Part shown: one piece after another, positions 1-8,130 of the stretch
Position numbering within the stretch: position 1 is the first letter of the stretch
Layout: every line of letters begins with the position of its first letter
NCBI GenBank assembly: GCA_041390905.1
Contig: JAWKPA010000012.1
Location: forward strand, 1,116,001-1,180,000
From: JACKCD01 sp041390905
GTDB lineage: Bacteria; Chloroflexota; Anaerolineae; Promineifilales; Promineifilaceae
Reading direction: 5' to 3'
Length of the DNA stretch: 64,000 nt
The notes under the pieces: generated by a model
The model's input: the letters and a program-made list of their open reading frames with translations, nothing else
What the model was told of the DNA's origin: nothing
Database searches by the model: none
Translations under genes and position numbers: made by a program

Positions 1-1306
1 GCGTCCAGTCAGTCCAGCCCATGCCTTTGCCGGGGGAGGTGCCAGCACTGGCGGGGTAATTGGTGCCGTAGACACTGTTGAGCAGCCACGGTTGCCATCT
101 GTCGTCGCCTGAAGCCTCCCAACCAATGCGGTAGAGGAAGTCGGCGGCGCGACGGAGAGCCTGATTTTCCCAATTCCAGGTGTCAAAGCCAGCTCGGTGC
201 AATATCTCTGCTTGAACGATAGCCCCTTGCATGCCTTCCCAGGCATAGCCCGTTGATTTGGGCGGCCATTGGAAACTGCCACCGCGCCGCATTTCTTCGG
301 GCAGGGCGCCGTCAATGTTGTGTCCATCCTTGCTACAGCCTGAAGGGTTGATGCCTACCGGTTTGCTGCTGTTACACTGCCAGGAGAGGTCGCCGTAGCT
401 AAAGCCACTGTAGGCACTGCGGTCGCCCAGCCAGCCGTGGAATACTGCTGCTGTGCGGGTCAGGTCGGCTGTGTCGCCCAGGTAGACAGCGATGGCGGCT
501 CTGGCGGCACCAGCATGGGTTCCCCAGTTGTTGGGGCGGTCTTCATGGGTTTCAATAAGAGAGCGCCCATCCAGCGATTTGGTACGCACGCTGTTGAGCC
601 AGCTTCGGAAGTCACGATCCAGGCCAGGGTCGGTACTGCTCAGGTTGATGAGGTCGGCGGCGATGATGTAGGGGGGCAGGTTGCGCCCCAGGGCAAGGGT
701 GCGCCCGCCGCTTTCGCTGCCAATGGCGGCGCGAAGGGCTTTGACAACGTCGTCGCGGTAGCGGGTTTCGCCGGTGCGGGCATAGACCAACGCTTTCGCC
801 ATGACGTAGACATCGGTGTTGTCGTCCTGGTTGCTGATGTTGGGGCTGCCGGTGTTTTGCTGGGCAGCGCGGAGCATGTTGTCCCAACTGCTGCCGGAAG
901 TGGGCAGACTGGCTATTTCAGCGGAGGAAATCCAGATGCCCTGGTTGTTGCTGGGGGGCGGTGGAGCCGGAACGGTGGCGGTGGGGTCGGGCGACGGCGG
1001 CTCTGGCTCGTCGGTGGGGTCGGGTGTTGGTGGCTGTGGTTCGTCGGTGGGTGTGGGGTCGGGTGTGTTGTTACTCATACAGCTAACCGTGAGTTCTGTG
1101 GCATTGACGGGTACAACCTGTAGGTGATCAGCGGAGCATGTTACCTGGAGTTCGTCGCCGCCGCTAAGGGCTTGCTGAGTTTCCTGGGCAAATAGTTGTG
1201 TGGCGGCAATGGCGGAGAGGATGAGGATAAGGAGGGTTGTCAGGATGTAAAACGGCCGTTTTGGCCTTTTACCAGAGAGTTGATACTGCACTTGCTTCTT
1301 ATACAT
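1..1306 (-). CDS. Secreted alginate-lyase-like protein, C-terminus outside the window
   Basis: About 435 residues are visible; no stop codon occurs before base 1. The start is the ATG at 1304-1306 (MYKKQVQYQL). A basic n-region and a hydrophobic segment (about residues 19-38) form a signal peptide or anchor. A Pro/Thr/Asp-rich linker follows (about 80-115), then GIWISSAEIASLP, which opens an alpha/alpha-toroid-like domain with GDRSAYSGFSYGDLSWQC and a W-rich end. The pattern fits the alginate lyase/polysaccharide-lyase superfamily (Pfam Alginate_lyase type), so the likely role is extracellular cleavage of acidic polysaccharide. Substrate cannot be told from sequence. The palindrome AACGGCCGTT encodes KRPF just before the membrane segment. 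A truncated paralogue lies directly upstream on the same strand. The family assignment is an inference from recall. Confidence 0.65.
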   Translation of the reverse strand, partial: MYKKQVQYQLSGKRPKRPFYILTTLLILILSAIAATQLFAQETQQALSGGDELQVTCSADHLQVVPVNATELTVSCMSNNTPDPTPTDEPQPPTPDPTDEPEPPSPDPTATVPAPPPPSNNQGIWISSAEIASLPTSGSSWDNMLRAAQQNTGSPNISNQDDNTDVYVMAKALVYARTGETRYRDDVVKALRAAIGSESGGRTLALGRNLPPYIIAADLINLSSTDPGLDRDFRSWLNSVRTKSLDGRSLIETHEDRPNNWGTHAGAARAAIAVYLGDTADLTRTAAVFHGWLGDRSAYSGFSYGDLSWQCNSSKPVGINPSGCSKDGHNIDGALPEEMRRGGSFQWPPKSTGYAWEGMQGAIVQAEILHRAGFDTWNWENQALRRAADFLYRIGWEASGDDRWQPWLLNSVYGTNYPASAGTSPGKGMGWTDWT

Positions 1307-1330
1307 TTCTTTTACCTTTACATTTCTTTG

Positions 1331-1440
1331 GGAATGGGAATTAAATAACTTGCCCATTTAGAAGTTCAACTTCTTCTGAGAAGTTGAACTTCTAAGAAGA
1401 GTTGAACTTCTTGCGTAACTTATTTAATCCTTGTTCCTTA
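1331..1440. repeat. Hairpin repeat, GAAGTTGAACTTCT family, variant B
   Basis: Contains three copies of the word AGAAGTTCAACTTCT or its complement, giving a strong stem-loop. The outer parts ATTAAATAACTT and AAGTTATTTAAT-like words form an imperfect terminal inverted repeat. The layout is the same as the copy at 9676-9766. It fills the gap between the two alginate-lyase-like genes; no gene is seen here. Confidence 0.75.
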
Positions 1441-1588
1441 TTTGCGCCTGTGACGAGAAAACGGACATCAAAGGCATTGTTTACCATTACAAAGTATCGC
1501 AAACTCTGGGTGGACTATACACGGGTGCGGAGGGGTTCGTAAATGGGATAATGGCGATGGGGCAAATGTCCTGGGTGGTTCTGTGGTT

Positions 1589-2167
1589 CTATGGTTCACT
1601 GACCGGGTTTGGTGCTTCTGGCTCATCGGCCGGCGGGATGGTTGCGATGGGGTAATGGCGTGCCGGTTTGCCACCTGCCTTGTCTGGGTTGTGGAGCAAT
1701 ATGAGGGTACCAGTTTTAAGATTCCTGATTCGGTTTCTCCGCTTCGCTGCCGCTTTGGATTTGCTGAGGTGAGCCAATTCAGCGGCAGAAATCCAGATGC
1801 CCTGATTACCGCTGGGCGGTATTGCTGTGGGAATGGTTGCGGTGAGGTTGGTTGGAGGCGGTTCGGGGTTGTTGTTGGTCGTTTGAGACAAGGACTGTGA
1901 TTCGTTGGTGGATGTGCGGGATGCTGTTTTGGGGCTAACGCAACTGACTTTGACTTTGGTGGTATTAACAGGGGCAACCTGTAGATCGTTGGTGAAGCAT
2001 TTGACTTGAAGTTTGTTGCCACCTTTGAGGATTTGTTGGGTGTCATGGGTAAATAACCCTTTGGCGCCCATGAGGGTTATGATGAGAAGTAGGAGGGCGG
2101 TGAGAATGTAAAACGGCCATTTTGACTGCCTGACAGAGAGTTGGTACTGCTCTTGCTTTTTATACAT
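1589..2167 (-). pseudogene. Truncated paralogue of the downstream alginate-lyase-like gene
   Basis: The 192-aa product matches the first ~125 residues of the gene at 1-1306: MYKKQxQYQL, a membrane segment, the LQVxCxxxxLQVxPVN block, a Pro/Thr linker, then GIWISAAELAHL. There the similarity stops. The remaining ~65 residues, starting SKSKAAAKRRNRIRNL, are basic and unrelated to the lyase domain. The piece therefore has signal anchor and linker but no catalytic domain. It is most simply a 5'-end duplication that lost its body; a small anchored protein of its own is possible. Nucleotide divergence between the copies is substantial, so the duplication is not recent. Confidence 0.6.
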
Positions 2168-2373
2168 TTTGTTTACCTTTACATTTCTTGAGCTATGCCT
2201 TTGATGAAGCGGGAAGCGACATTGAAGGCTCTTTTACCAATACATTGTAAACTTTGTGTGACTATACAAAGGGGGATGGGGAGGCGTAAATGGGATAATG
2301 GCAATGGGGCTTGTTTCCTAAGGGTTTAATCAAAAATAACCGGGTCTTTGGGATCTCATGGGGTTGACGGAAC

Positions 2374-2411
2374 AAATTGTAGTGTCGAGGCATGCCTCGA
2401 CACTACAATTT
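2374..2411. repeat. 38-bp perfect palindrome, GAGGCATGCCTC core
   Basis: The left arm of 19 bases is exactly complementary to the right arm, with no loop; the centre is GAGGCATGCCTC. A second 38-bp palindrome with the same core lies at 38048-38085. The two differ in the arms but keep perfect pairing in each, e.g. GTGTCGAG here against GTTTCGAG there, with the matching change in the other arm. Confidence 0.8.
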
Positions 2412-2434
2412 GGGGTGGTCCCACGAGTTCCTGA

Positions 2435-2522
2435 AGAACCAAATAACTTTGCAGTTCCAGAAGTTCAACTTCTCTCAGAAGTTGAACTTCTAAATCACAG
2501 GTTATTAACGAACGAACCCTAA
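2435..2522. repeat. Hairpin repeat, GAAGTTGAACTTCT family, variant A
   Basis: The central hairpin AGAAGTTCAACTTCT-n-AGAAGTTGAACTTCT is flanked by AAATAACTTTGCAGTTCC on one side and GTTATTAACGAACGAACCCT on the other. The same outer words, in the same or opposite orientation, frame the elements at 9581-9674 and 13297-13389. Size (~90 bp) and terminal inverted repeats fit a MITE or REP-like element. Confidence 0.75.
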
Positions 2523-2570
2523 AGTGGCAGTGTGGTTGTGGTGGGTTTATTATTATGAGGAACAATTTTA

Positions 2571-3233
2571 GTGAGGTGGATGATGAATTGTTGTCAATGT
2601 CAGGGGATTGAGCAGGTATTTGATGATGCGCGGGCGCGGGCTGAACTGGAGGCGTATCGGAGGAAGGGGGTGAAGAGGACGACGCGGATGTTGTTGCGGG
2701 CGGTGGAAACGGCCGTTTCTCATCCCCATTCCCTGCTTGACATCGGTGGCGGCGTGGGGGGCATTCAGCACGCGCTGGCGGACAAGACGGAGCGCATTGT
2801 CAACGTAGACGCCTCATCGGCCTATTTGTCGCTGGCGCGGGAAGAGGCGCAGCGGCTGGGATATGCCGACAAGGCGGCGTATCGGCACGGCAACTTTGTT
2901 GAGCTGGCCCCAGAACTGGAGCCGGTGGATGTGGTGACGCTGGATCGGGTGATTTGTTGCTACCACGATATGGAGGGGCTGGTGTCGGCTTCGGTGGCGA
3001 AGGCGAAGCGGCTGTATGCGTTGGTTTACCCGCGTGATGTGTGGTGGCTGCGGCTGCTGCGGCCGCTGTCGGTGCTGTGGCTGTGGGCGTGGCAGACCCC
3101 GTTTCGTATTTTTGTGCATTCGGAAACGGCCGTTGATGCCCTCATTCGCCAGCATGGTTTTCAGCAGCGTTACCGGGAAACGGCCGGCATGTGGCAGGTG
3201 GTGGTGTATCAGAAACAAGATGCGATAGGATAG
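2571..3233 (+). CDS. Class I SAM-dependent methyltransferase
   Basis: The 220-aa product has the Rossmann glycine motif LLDIGGGVGGIQ (about residues 55-66, motif I) and the acidic residue at the end of strand 2 (NVDASSAYL). The later region GNFVEL...VDVVTLDRVICCYHD matches motifs II-III of small-molecule methyltransferases. The acceptor is not predictable. A hydrophobic stretch, LLRPLSVLWLWAWQTPF, near residue 160 is unusual for a soluble enzyme and may lie at a membrane or bind a lipid. The start is GTG at 2571 (GAGG 10 nt upstream) or ATG at 2580/2583. Two AACGGCCGTT palindromes encode ETAV segments. Confidence 0.75.
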   Translation: MRWMMNCCQCQGIEQVFDDARARAELEAYRRKGVKRTTRMLLRAVETAVSHPHSLLDIGGGVGGIQHALADKTERIVNVDASSAYLSLAREEAQRLGYADKAAYRHGNFVELAPELEPVDVVTLDRVICCYHDMEGLVSASVAKAKRLYALVYPRDVWWLRLLRPLSVLWLWAWQTPFRIFVHSETAVDALIRQHGFQQRYRETAGMWQVVVYQKQDAIG

Positions 3234-3244
3234 AGTTTTGTGCT

Positions 3245-3763
3245 ATGTCTCCTACAATACAGGTTTTATCGTTATTGGTTGTACTAGCAGGCGTTATTAG
3301 CTACTATTTCGTGATTATTCTTTTGGCAAGACAAGCCATTCAGCGTGAAATTGAGCAAGCTGGGGGACGAGTGATTAGCGTTAGACAACGGCCATCTAAG
3401 GCGGCAGGCATCGTTTTTCACGTGGTATTCAGGGTCGGAAACGATTGTCAATTGAAAGCCCAGTGCGGCCTGTACCGCCATAAGCTGTATTGGTCAGCTT
3501 TGCCTGTTGATATAAAGAGACACCGCCGTGAAGCATGGCAATGGACATATGACGATGTTTTATCTATGGTGGTTTTGGTTATAGATAACCTGCATCATCC
3601 TTTTTCCCAAGTGAGAAAGCAAGCACTGAAAGATTTGTCGGCACAGCGTATGCACACGCCAAGGTTGCAGATGGTTGTAGGTGACTTGGCAAGCTATGAT
3701 ACGGATGATACAGTGCGGCAATTGGTTAACGAAACGCTACGCAAAATGTCAAAGTACTCCTGA
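3245..3763 (+). CDS. Hypothetical protein with one N-terminal membrane segment
   Basis: I do not recognise this 172-aa protein. ATG 3245 is preferred over an in-frame upstream ATG because the latter lies within the methyltransferase gene. Residues about 3-27 are a strong membrane helix. The middle has a small beta-rich part (VISVRQRPS...FHVVFRVG). The C-terminal ~70 residues (DNLHHPFSQVRKQALKDL, DTDDTVRQLVNETLRKM) look like HEAT-type helical repeats. It follows the methyltransferase by 11 nt and its last bases overlap hepT, which runs the other way. Confidence 0.55.
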   Translation: MSPTIQVLSLLVVLAGVISYYFVIILLARQAIQREIEQAGGRVISVRQRPSKAAGIVFHVVFRVGNDCQLKAQCGLYRHKLYWSALPVDIKRHRREAWQWTYDDVLSMVVLVIDNLHHPFSQVRKQALKDLSAQRMHTPRLQMVVGDLASYDTDDTVRQLVNETLRKMSKYS

Positions 3764-4147
3764 TTTGTTGAAGAAGAGCTTATTGGTTGCTTTGCAGGTT
3801 AAGGATTGCTTTTTTAGTCCATCTAATTTGTTTTGACACACATCGAAGATTATCTCAGCGTCGACTGTGAAATAATGATGGCTGAGAAAGTCGCGGATTC
3901 CTTTTGCCCCTTTCCAATCAACTTCGGGGTAATGTGTTTCAAGATCGACTTCTACGACCTTATCAAGCTGCTTTAGCTGTTCTCCTATGGCGATAAGCAT
4001 CATGGTAATGCCGTCAAGTCGATCAATGCCAGAATCATCCATCACAAAATCATCCGGCCGCTGGATATTTTTGAAGCGACGTTCGATTCGAGAAACGGCC
4101 GTTAAGATGTTGGTTAATATGTTCTGTACCAATTCTGGATCAGACAT
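3749..4147 (-). CDS. hepT: HepT-like toxin (HEPN RNase)
   Basis: The 132-aa all-helical protein carries the HEPN signature R-x4-H-x-Y as RDFLSHHY near residue 88. In characterised HepT/MntA pairs HepT is an RNase whose tyrosine is AMPylated by MntA. The start is the ATG at 4145-4147 (MSDPELVQN); it overlaps the end of the mntA-like gene by 8 bp, typical of this pair. The 3' end overlaps the opposing hypothetical gene by 15 bp. One AACGGCCGTT palindrome lies near codon 18. Toxin activity is inferred from family and context. Confidence 0.8.
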   Translation of the reverse strand: MSDPELVQNILTNILTAVSRIERRFKNIQRPDDFVMDDSGIDRLDGITMMLIAIGEQLKQLDKVVEVDLETHYPEVDWKGAKGIRDFLSHHYFTVDAEIIFDVCQNKLDGLKKQSLTCKATNKLFFNKSGVL

Positions 4148-4427
4148 AAATAGCTTCCCTATCAATGCGCTTTTTAAGCAACGCATTGAGATGTTTCTGG
4201 TAACGGATTAAATCTACAGGCGTAACCAACAGGTTTTCCAACTCATCTTTCAGGTGAACCATTTTAAAGAGGTCGGGTGGCATTTCGACAACAATATCTA
4301 TGTCACTGGCTCTTGTGGCTTCGTTGCGGGCAATCGAGCCAAAGATTCCCAGGCTCGTTACACCATACTCTTGGGCAAGATGCTGCTTATGTTTTTTTAG
4401 AATGATTAAAATTTCTTCGCGTTGCAT
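4140..4427 (-). CDS. mntA: MntA-like nucleotidyltransferase antitoxin
   Basis: This 95-aa minimal nucleotidyltransferase has the signature GS-x10-D-x-D as GSIARNEATRASDID (about residues 31-45). In the HepT/MntA family it neutralises the toxin by adding AMP groups. It is the first gene of the pair, translated just before hepT with an 8-bp overlap. A TGnTATAAT extended -10 on the minus strand (4495-4500) about 70 bp upstream is a plausible promoter. Confidence 0.8.
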   Translation of the reverse strand: MQREEILIILKKHKQHLAQEYGVTSLGIFGSIARNEATRASDIDIVVEMPPDLFKMVHLKDELENLLVTPVDLIRYQKHLNALLKKRIDREAIYV

Positions 4428-4556
4428 ATCTGTCTTCGCTCTTCACAGGTGTTGCAATGTTGCCAATCCTTTCGTCGGGATGTTGCTGATGGCTATTATA
4501 ACATGAGTCACGAGGAGAAAGTGTTGCTTGGCGGTTGCAAAGAACACTAGCTCTGG

Positions 4557-5327
4557 CTATCCGCCAGGATCGAGAGCGGCGACGAGGGCGGGGAGAACGG
4601 TGCCGGCCGACCCGCGCAGCACATAATCCATGTATGGGGCAAGCGGGGTTGGCTGGGGATTGATCTCAACGGCCGTTTTTCCCCTTTCCAACGCCTCCAA
4701 CGGCAGCGAGGCGGCCGGCTGCACCAGCGACGACGTGCCGACGGAGAGAAACAGATCACAGCTTTGGCTGGCGGCAACGGCTTGTTGCAGCGCGGCGCGG
4801 GGCAAATTTTCGCCAAACCAGACCACATCGGGGCGGAGCGGGCTGCCGCAGTGGGGGCAAGGGGGAGGAGAAACGGCCGTTTCTCCTGGCAAAGCAGCGT
4901 CCACTAGCGCAGCGTCCACCAAATGCCCTGCCGCCAAACATGTGCAGCGCGTCAAATTGCCGTGCAGCTCAATCACATCCGTGCTGCCAGCGCGGGTGTG
5001 GAGGCCGTCTACATTTTGCGTGATGAGCGTCAGCCGTGGCACAAGCTGCGCCAGCCCCACTAACGCCCGATGCCCCGCATTTGGTTCAGCTTTTGCCACC
5101 AGTTCCCGCCGCCACGTATACCAATCCCACACCAGCTTTGGATTCCGCCGAAACGCTTCCGGCGTTGCCAGATCTTCCGGGCTATAGTTTGCCCACAGCC
5201 CTGTTTGCGCTTCGCGGAAGGTGGGAATGCCGCTTTCAGCCGAAATACCGGCTCCTGTTAACACTGCCAGGTGCCGGGCATGTTGTAAAGCGGTGATGAG
5301 GTCTGAAGGTAAGATCAAGTCACTCAT
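4557..5327 (-). CDS. Sirtuin, NAD-dependent protein deacylase (SIRT5/CobB class III type)
   Basis: The 256-aa product shows the sirtuin motifs in order: GAGISAESGIPTFRE (NAD site), TQNVDGLHTRAG, catalytic His in ELHGN, PDVVWFGE, and SVGTSSLVQPA. The class III substrate residues Tyr-x-x-Arg are present in WDWYTWRRE, which in SIRT5/CobB favour succinyl or malonyl lysine. The zinc module is odd: the first pair reads C-T-C instead of C-x2-C, followed by CPHC. The loop between holds a tandem copy (LVDAALVDAAL) and an AACGGCCGTT palindrome (GETAVS). The ATG overlaps the mgtE stop (TAATG), so the two are co-translated. Function is confident; acyl specificity is inferred. Confidence 0.85.
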   Translation of the reverse strand: MSDLILPSDLITALQHARHLAVLTGAGISAESGIPTFREAQTGLWANYSPEDLATPEAFRRNPKLVWDWYTWRRELVAKAEPNAGHRALVGLAQLVPRLTLITQNVDGLHTRAGSTDVIELHGNLTRCTCLAAGHLVDAALVDAALPGETAVSPPPCPHCGSPLRPDVVWFGENLPRAALQQAVAASQSCDLFLSVGTSSLVQPAASLPLEALERGKTAVEINPQPTPLAPYMDYVLRGSAGTVLPALVAALDPGG

Positions 5328-6685
5328 TAGATCACATCCAGAATAGTTTTGGCTAATAAAAAGTAGATAAGCAGCCCGGAAGCATCCACAATCGTGGCGA
5401 TCATCGGGCCGCTGATGACAGTGGGGTCAATGTTGAGCCGGTCGGCCACAACGGGGATGACGGTGGCGACGGTGGTAGACCAGACGACGACGATGGGCAG
5501 GGTGAGAGCGACCACCAGAGCCACATCAAAACCGGTGTGCCACAGCAGGGCGCGAACAATGCCAACCCCACCCATCACCAGCCCCAAAATGAGACCGACA
5601 CTAACTTCGCGCCGCCAGGCGGCTCCCAAATTGCTCAACCGAACCTCATCCAGAGTGATGGCGCGAATGATGGTGGCGACGGTTTGCGAACCAGCGTTGC
5701 CGCCTGTGCCGGTGATGAGGGTAATAAAAAAGCCGAGTGCCACAACTACGTCTAATTCGTGCTGGAAAAGGCGGATGACTTCGCCCGAAAGGGTGGAGGC
5801 GACAAAGAGCAGCAGCAGCCAGCCGATGCGTTTGCGGATGATTTGAGAAACGGAGACGGCAAAATAGGGCTGGTCGAGTGGTTCAGAACCACCCAAGCGC
5901 TGGATGTCTTCGGTGACTTCTTCTTCAATGACGTCTAGTACGTCGTCAACGGTGACAACGCCGAGTAGGCGGTTTTGGTGGTCTACAATGGGGATAGCGT
6001 AGTAGTCGTAGCGGGAAACCATGTCGGCCAGCTCTTCCTGGTCAATGGTGACGGGTACGGCTACAATGTCGCGGGCCATGATGCTTTCAATGGTGGCATC
6101 GGCTTTGGAAATGATGAGTTTGCGGAGAGGGACAACGCCGATGAGGGCATCGTTTCTGTCTACAACATATAGATAGTGCAAGGTTTCGGCATCTTCCAGA
6201 GAGCGTAGATATTCCAGCGTTTCGGCCACAGTCCAATGGCGGCGCAGGGCGGCAACATCGCGGGTCATGAGGCGGCCGGCTGTCTCTTCCTCGTACCGCA
6301 GCAGTTCGCGCACCTCTTCCGCCTCTTCTGGCTCCATCAAATCAATGAGCCGGTCAGAGATGGTGTCGGGCAAATCCTGAAGGAATTCGGCGGCATCGTC
6401 CATGGGCAGCTCGTCGAGGAGGTCGGCGAGCTTTTCATCGTCTACTTGTTCCACAAGTTGCTGCCGTACCAGGCTGCCTGTTTCGTCCAGCACCTCGCTG
6501 GCGGCTTCGATAGGGAGCAGGCTAAAGGTGACGAGGGCGTTTTCCGGGTCGAGTTCGTCGAGGAGGTCGGCGATGTCGGCGGGGTGAGTATTGGCGAGGA
6601 GCTGTCTGAGCTGGTCAAACTGCTTTTCCTCAATTAAATTTTCGATGAGTTCTTGCGTTGGCAGGTTGACAAACTGTTCTTCCAT
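5327..6685 (-). CDS. mgtE: Magnesium transporter MgtE
   Basis: The 452-aa protein matches MgtE in length and order. The acidic N domain (residues ~20-125) has repeated LLDELDPENA and LLDELPMDDAAEFLQDL motifs. Two CBS domains follow (about 137-250, starting RLMTRDVAAL). Five membrane helices follow (about 275-450) with GTGGNAGSQ and the Asp-rich pore region near the end. In known MgtE the cytosolic part senses Mg2+ and gates the channel. The start has AGGAG 8 nt upstream. A sirtuin gene overlaps its stop. Confidence 0.95.
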   Translation of the reverse strand: MEEQFVNLPTQELIENLIEEKQFDQLRQLLANTHPADIADLLDELDPENALVTFSLLPIEAASEVLDETGSLVRQQLVEQVDDEKLADLLDELPMDDAAEFLQDLPDTISDRLIDLMEPEEAEEVRELLRYEEETAGRLMTRDVAALRRHWTVAETLEYLRSLEDAETLHYLYVVDRNDALIGVVPLRKLIISKADATIESIMARDIVAVPVTIDQEELADMVSRYDYYAIPIVDHQNRLLGVVTVDDVLDVIEEEVTEDIQRLGGSEPLDQPYFAVSVSQIIRKRIGWLLLLFVASTLSGEVIRLFQHELDVVVALGFFITLITGTGGNAGSQTVATIIRAITLDEVRLSNLGAAWRREVSVGLILGLVMGGVGIVRALLWHTGFDVALVVALTLPIVVVWSTTVATVIPVVADRLNIDPTVISGPMIATIVDASGLLIYFLLAKTILDVI

Positions 6686-7129
6686 GTTGTTATCTCCTCA
6701 TGGCAAAATTAGGATGGTGTGGGTTGTGTGGGAAAACGGCCGTTTTTTTATTAAACGAACATCTGCTGGCTCCCAACAGCGCGTAATTATAGCTTTGAAG
6801 CAGATAATGGCACGAAAAACAAAATTCTAACGACATTCTATTTGCGCTTATTTTCACTTTTTATATAATCAAGAGGCTGGCTTAGTGTAAGAGCTGGTTC
6901 CCAACTGTATACGGGAAAATTAACATTCTACACATGCCTGGACTAAAACGGGTGTGCTTGCCTGGCTATTCCAGTTTGTAAACAATCCCCAGTATTTATA
7001 AGCAACAGATAGATGTTTTATTGGCTGGCTTTGTTTGCGCCCCCGGAATGGCCGTCGGCCTGGTAAGCTCTGTTTTGGGATGAAGGGTGTGGAAGCAAAA
7101 AACACATTATTTTAAGGAGAATAACCCCA
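6686..7129. other. Divergent promoter region of mgtE and rpsB
   Basis: A 444-bp gap with one AACGGCCGTT palindrome near 6735. On the minus strand TATAAT at 6786-6791 could be the mgtE -10; its -35 is poor. On the plus strand a better pair sits at 6842-6869 and is listed separately. The ~250 bases between it and rpsB have no supported gene and would be a long 5' leader. I see no M-box-like riboswitch, but I could not fold it. Confidence 0.4.
6842..6869 (+). promoter_or_regulatory. Candidate promoter for rpsB-tsf
   Basis: TTGCGC, 16 bp, TATAAT. It would give a leader of about 250 nt before rpsB, long enough for the S2 autoregulation known in other bacteria. A second weaker pair (TTGTAA-15-TATAAG, 6976-7002) lies closer. 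Confidence 0.45.
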
Positions 7130-8044
7130 ATGGCCGTCGTTTCAATGAAAGCATTGTTGGAAACGGGTGTTCATTTCGGACATCGTACCCGTCGCTGGAA
7201 CCCCAAGATGAAGCCGTATATTTTTACGGAACGTAACGGGATTCATATTCTGGATTTGCAGCAGACGATTGTTCTGATTGATGACGCTTATAACGCCATT
7301 CGTGACACTGTAGCGAATGGTGGACAGGTTTTGTTTGTCGGTACCAAGCGCCAGGCGCAGGATACAATCGCCAAAGAGGCGGCGCGTGGTAATCAGCCGT
7401 ATGTGAATATGCGTTGGCTGGGTGGTACGTTGACAAACTGGCAGACGATTCGCAAGCGGACGCAATATTTGCAGCGTTTGGAAGACCGTCGCAATGCGGG
7501 TGAGTTTGATCTGCTGAAGAAGCGGGAACGTTTGCGGGTGGAACGTGAGATTACCAAGCTGAACGAACGTTTGGGTGGTATTCGCAAGATGACGAATTTG
7601 CCCCAGTTGCTGTTTGTGATTGATGTGAACCATGAGGAAACGGCCGTTCGTGAAGCCAACTCCCTCGGTATCCCCGTCATTGGTATCGTAGACACCAACT
7701 CCAACCCGGATCCCATTGACTACATCATTCCCTCCAACGATGACGCTATCCGCGCCATCAAGCTGCTCACGGCCAAAATGGCTGATGCAGCCCTTGAAGG
7801 GCTTGCCATGCGTAAAGAAAACGTCCTGGATGAAGCCGCCGATTATGACGACTACACCTACGAAGATTTTGACGGGCTGGGCGACGAAGATGATGAAACC
7901 TTGCTCGGTGAATCCACCCTGGCAAAACTGCGCGGGCGTCGCCTCGTTATCGAAGATGATGATGAGGAAGACGACATGGATGATATTGGCGATGTAGATG
8001 AAGATGTCTCTGGCGACGATTATGACGACGAGGACGAAGAGTAA
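7130..8044 (+). CDS. rpsB: 30S ribosomal protein S2 with long acidic tail
   Basis: The S2 family core runs from MKALLETGVHFGHRTRRWNP to about residue 230, with the usual GTKRQAQ, NMRWLGGTLTNW and DTNSNPDPIDYIIPSNDD blocks. The protein is 304 aa, whereas S2 is usually 230-260. The extra ~70 residues are dominated by Asp and Glu (DDYDDYTYEDFDGLGDEDDE to the end), with one basic stretch (LAKLRGRRLVIE). Translation starts at ATG 7130 behind AAGGAG. It heads rpsB-tsf-pyrH-frr-uppS-cdsA, a widely conserved order. One palindrome encodes ETAVR. Confidence 0.97.
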   Translation: MAVVSMKALLETGVHFGHRTRRWNPKMKPYIFTERNGIHILDLQQTIVLIDDAYNAIRDTVANGGQVLFVGTKRQAQDTIAKEAARGNQPYVNMRWLGGTLTNWQTIRKRTQYLQRLEDRRNAGEFDLLKKRERLRVEREITKLNERLGGIRKMTNLPQLLFVIDVNHEETAVREANSLGIPVIGIVDTNSNPDPIDYIIPSNDDAIRAIKLLTAKMADAALEGLAMRKENVLDEAADYDDYTYEDFDGLGDEDDETLLGESTLAKLRGRRLVIEDDDEEDDMDDIGDVDEDVSGDDYDDEDEE

Positions 8045-8130
8045 ATAGCCAGTTGGGCAGACTGGAAAGTCTGCCCACATAACAAACAATCGCTTCATAG
8101 ATGATAACGTTAGGAGACAACAATAGTAAG

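Larger units (their letters stand above)
2168..2570. other. Gene-free gap with two hairpin repeats
   Basis: Holds a 38-bp perfect palindrome (2374-2411) and a GAAGTTGAACTTCT-family element (2435-2522), listed separately. No coding sequence is supported in the rest. The promoter of the divergent gene pair must lie here but no clear -35/-10 pair was found. Confidence 0.6.

Noticed and set aside
437..1123. Plus-strand open frame of 228 codons
   Set aside because: Antisense to the alginate-lyase-like gene; the Gly/Val-rich product follows from its codon pattern.
6733..6750. Palindrome followed by T run considered as a terminator
   Set aside because: The stem is a copy of the dispersed AACGGCCGTT with chance T flank and has no loop.
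6686..6800. Mg2+ riboswitch before mgtE
   Set aside because: The leader is short and shows no recognisable M-box-like pairing; the palindrome accounts for the only stem.
7142..8098. Long open frame (318 codons) on the minus strand over rpsB
   Set aside because: Shadow of a certain ribosomal gene; no family resemblance and no ribosome site.
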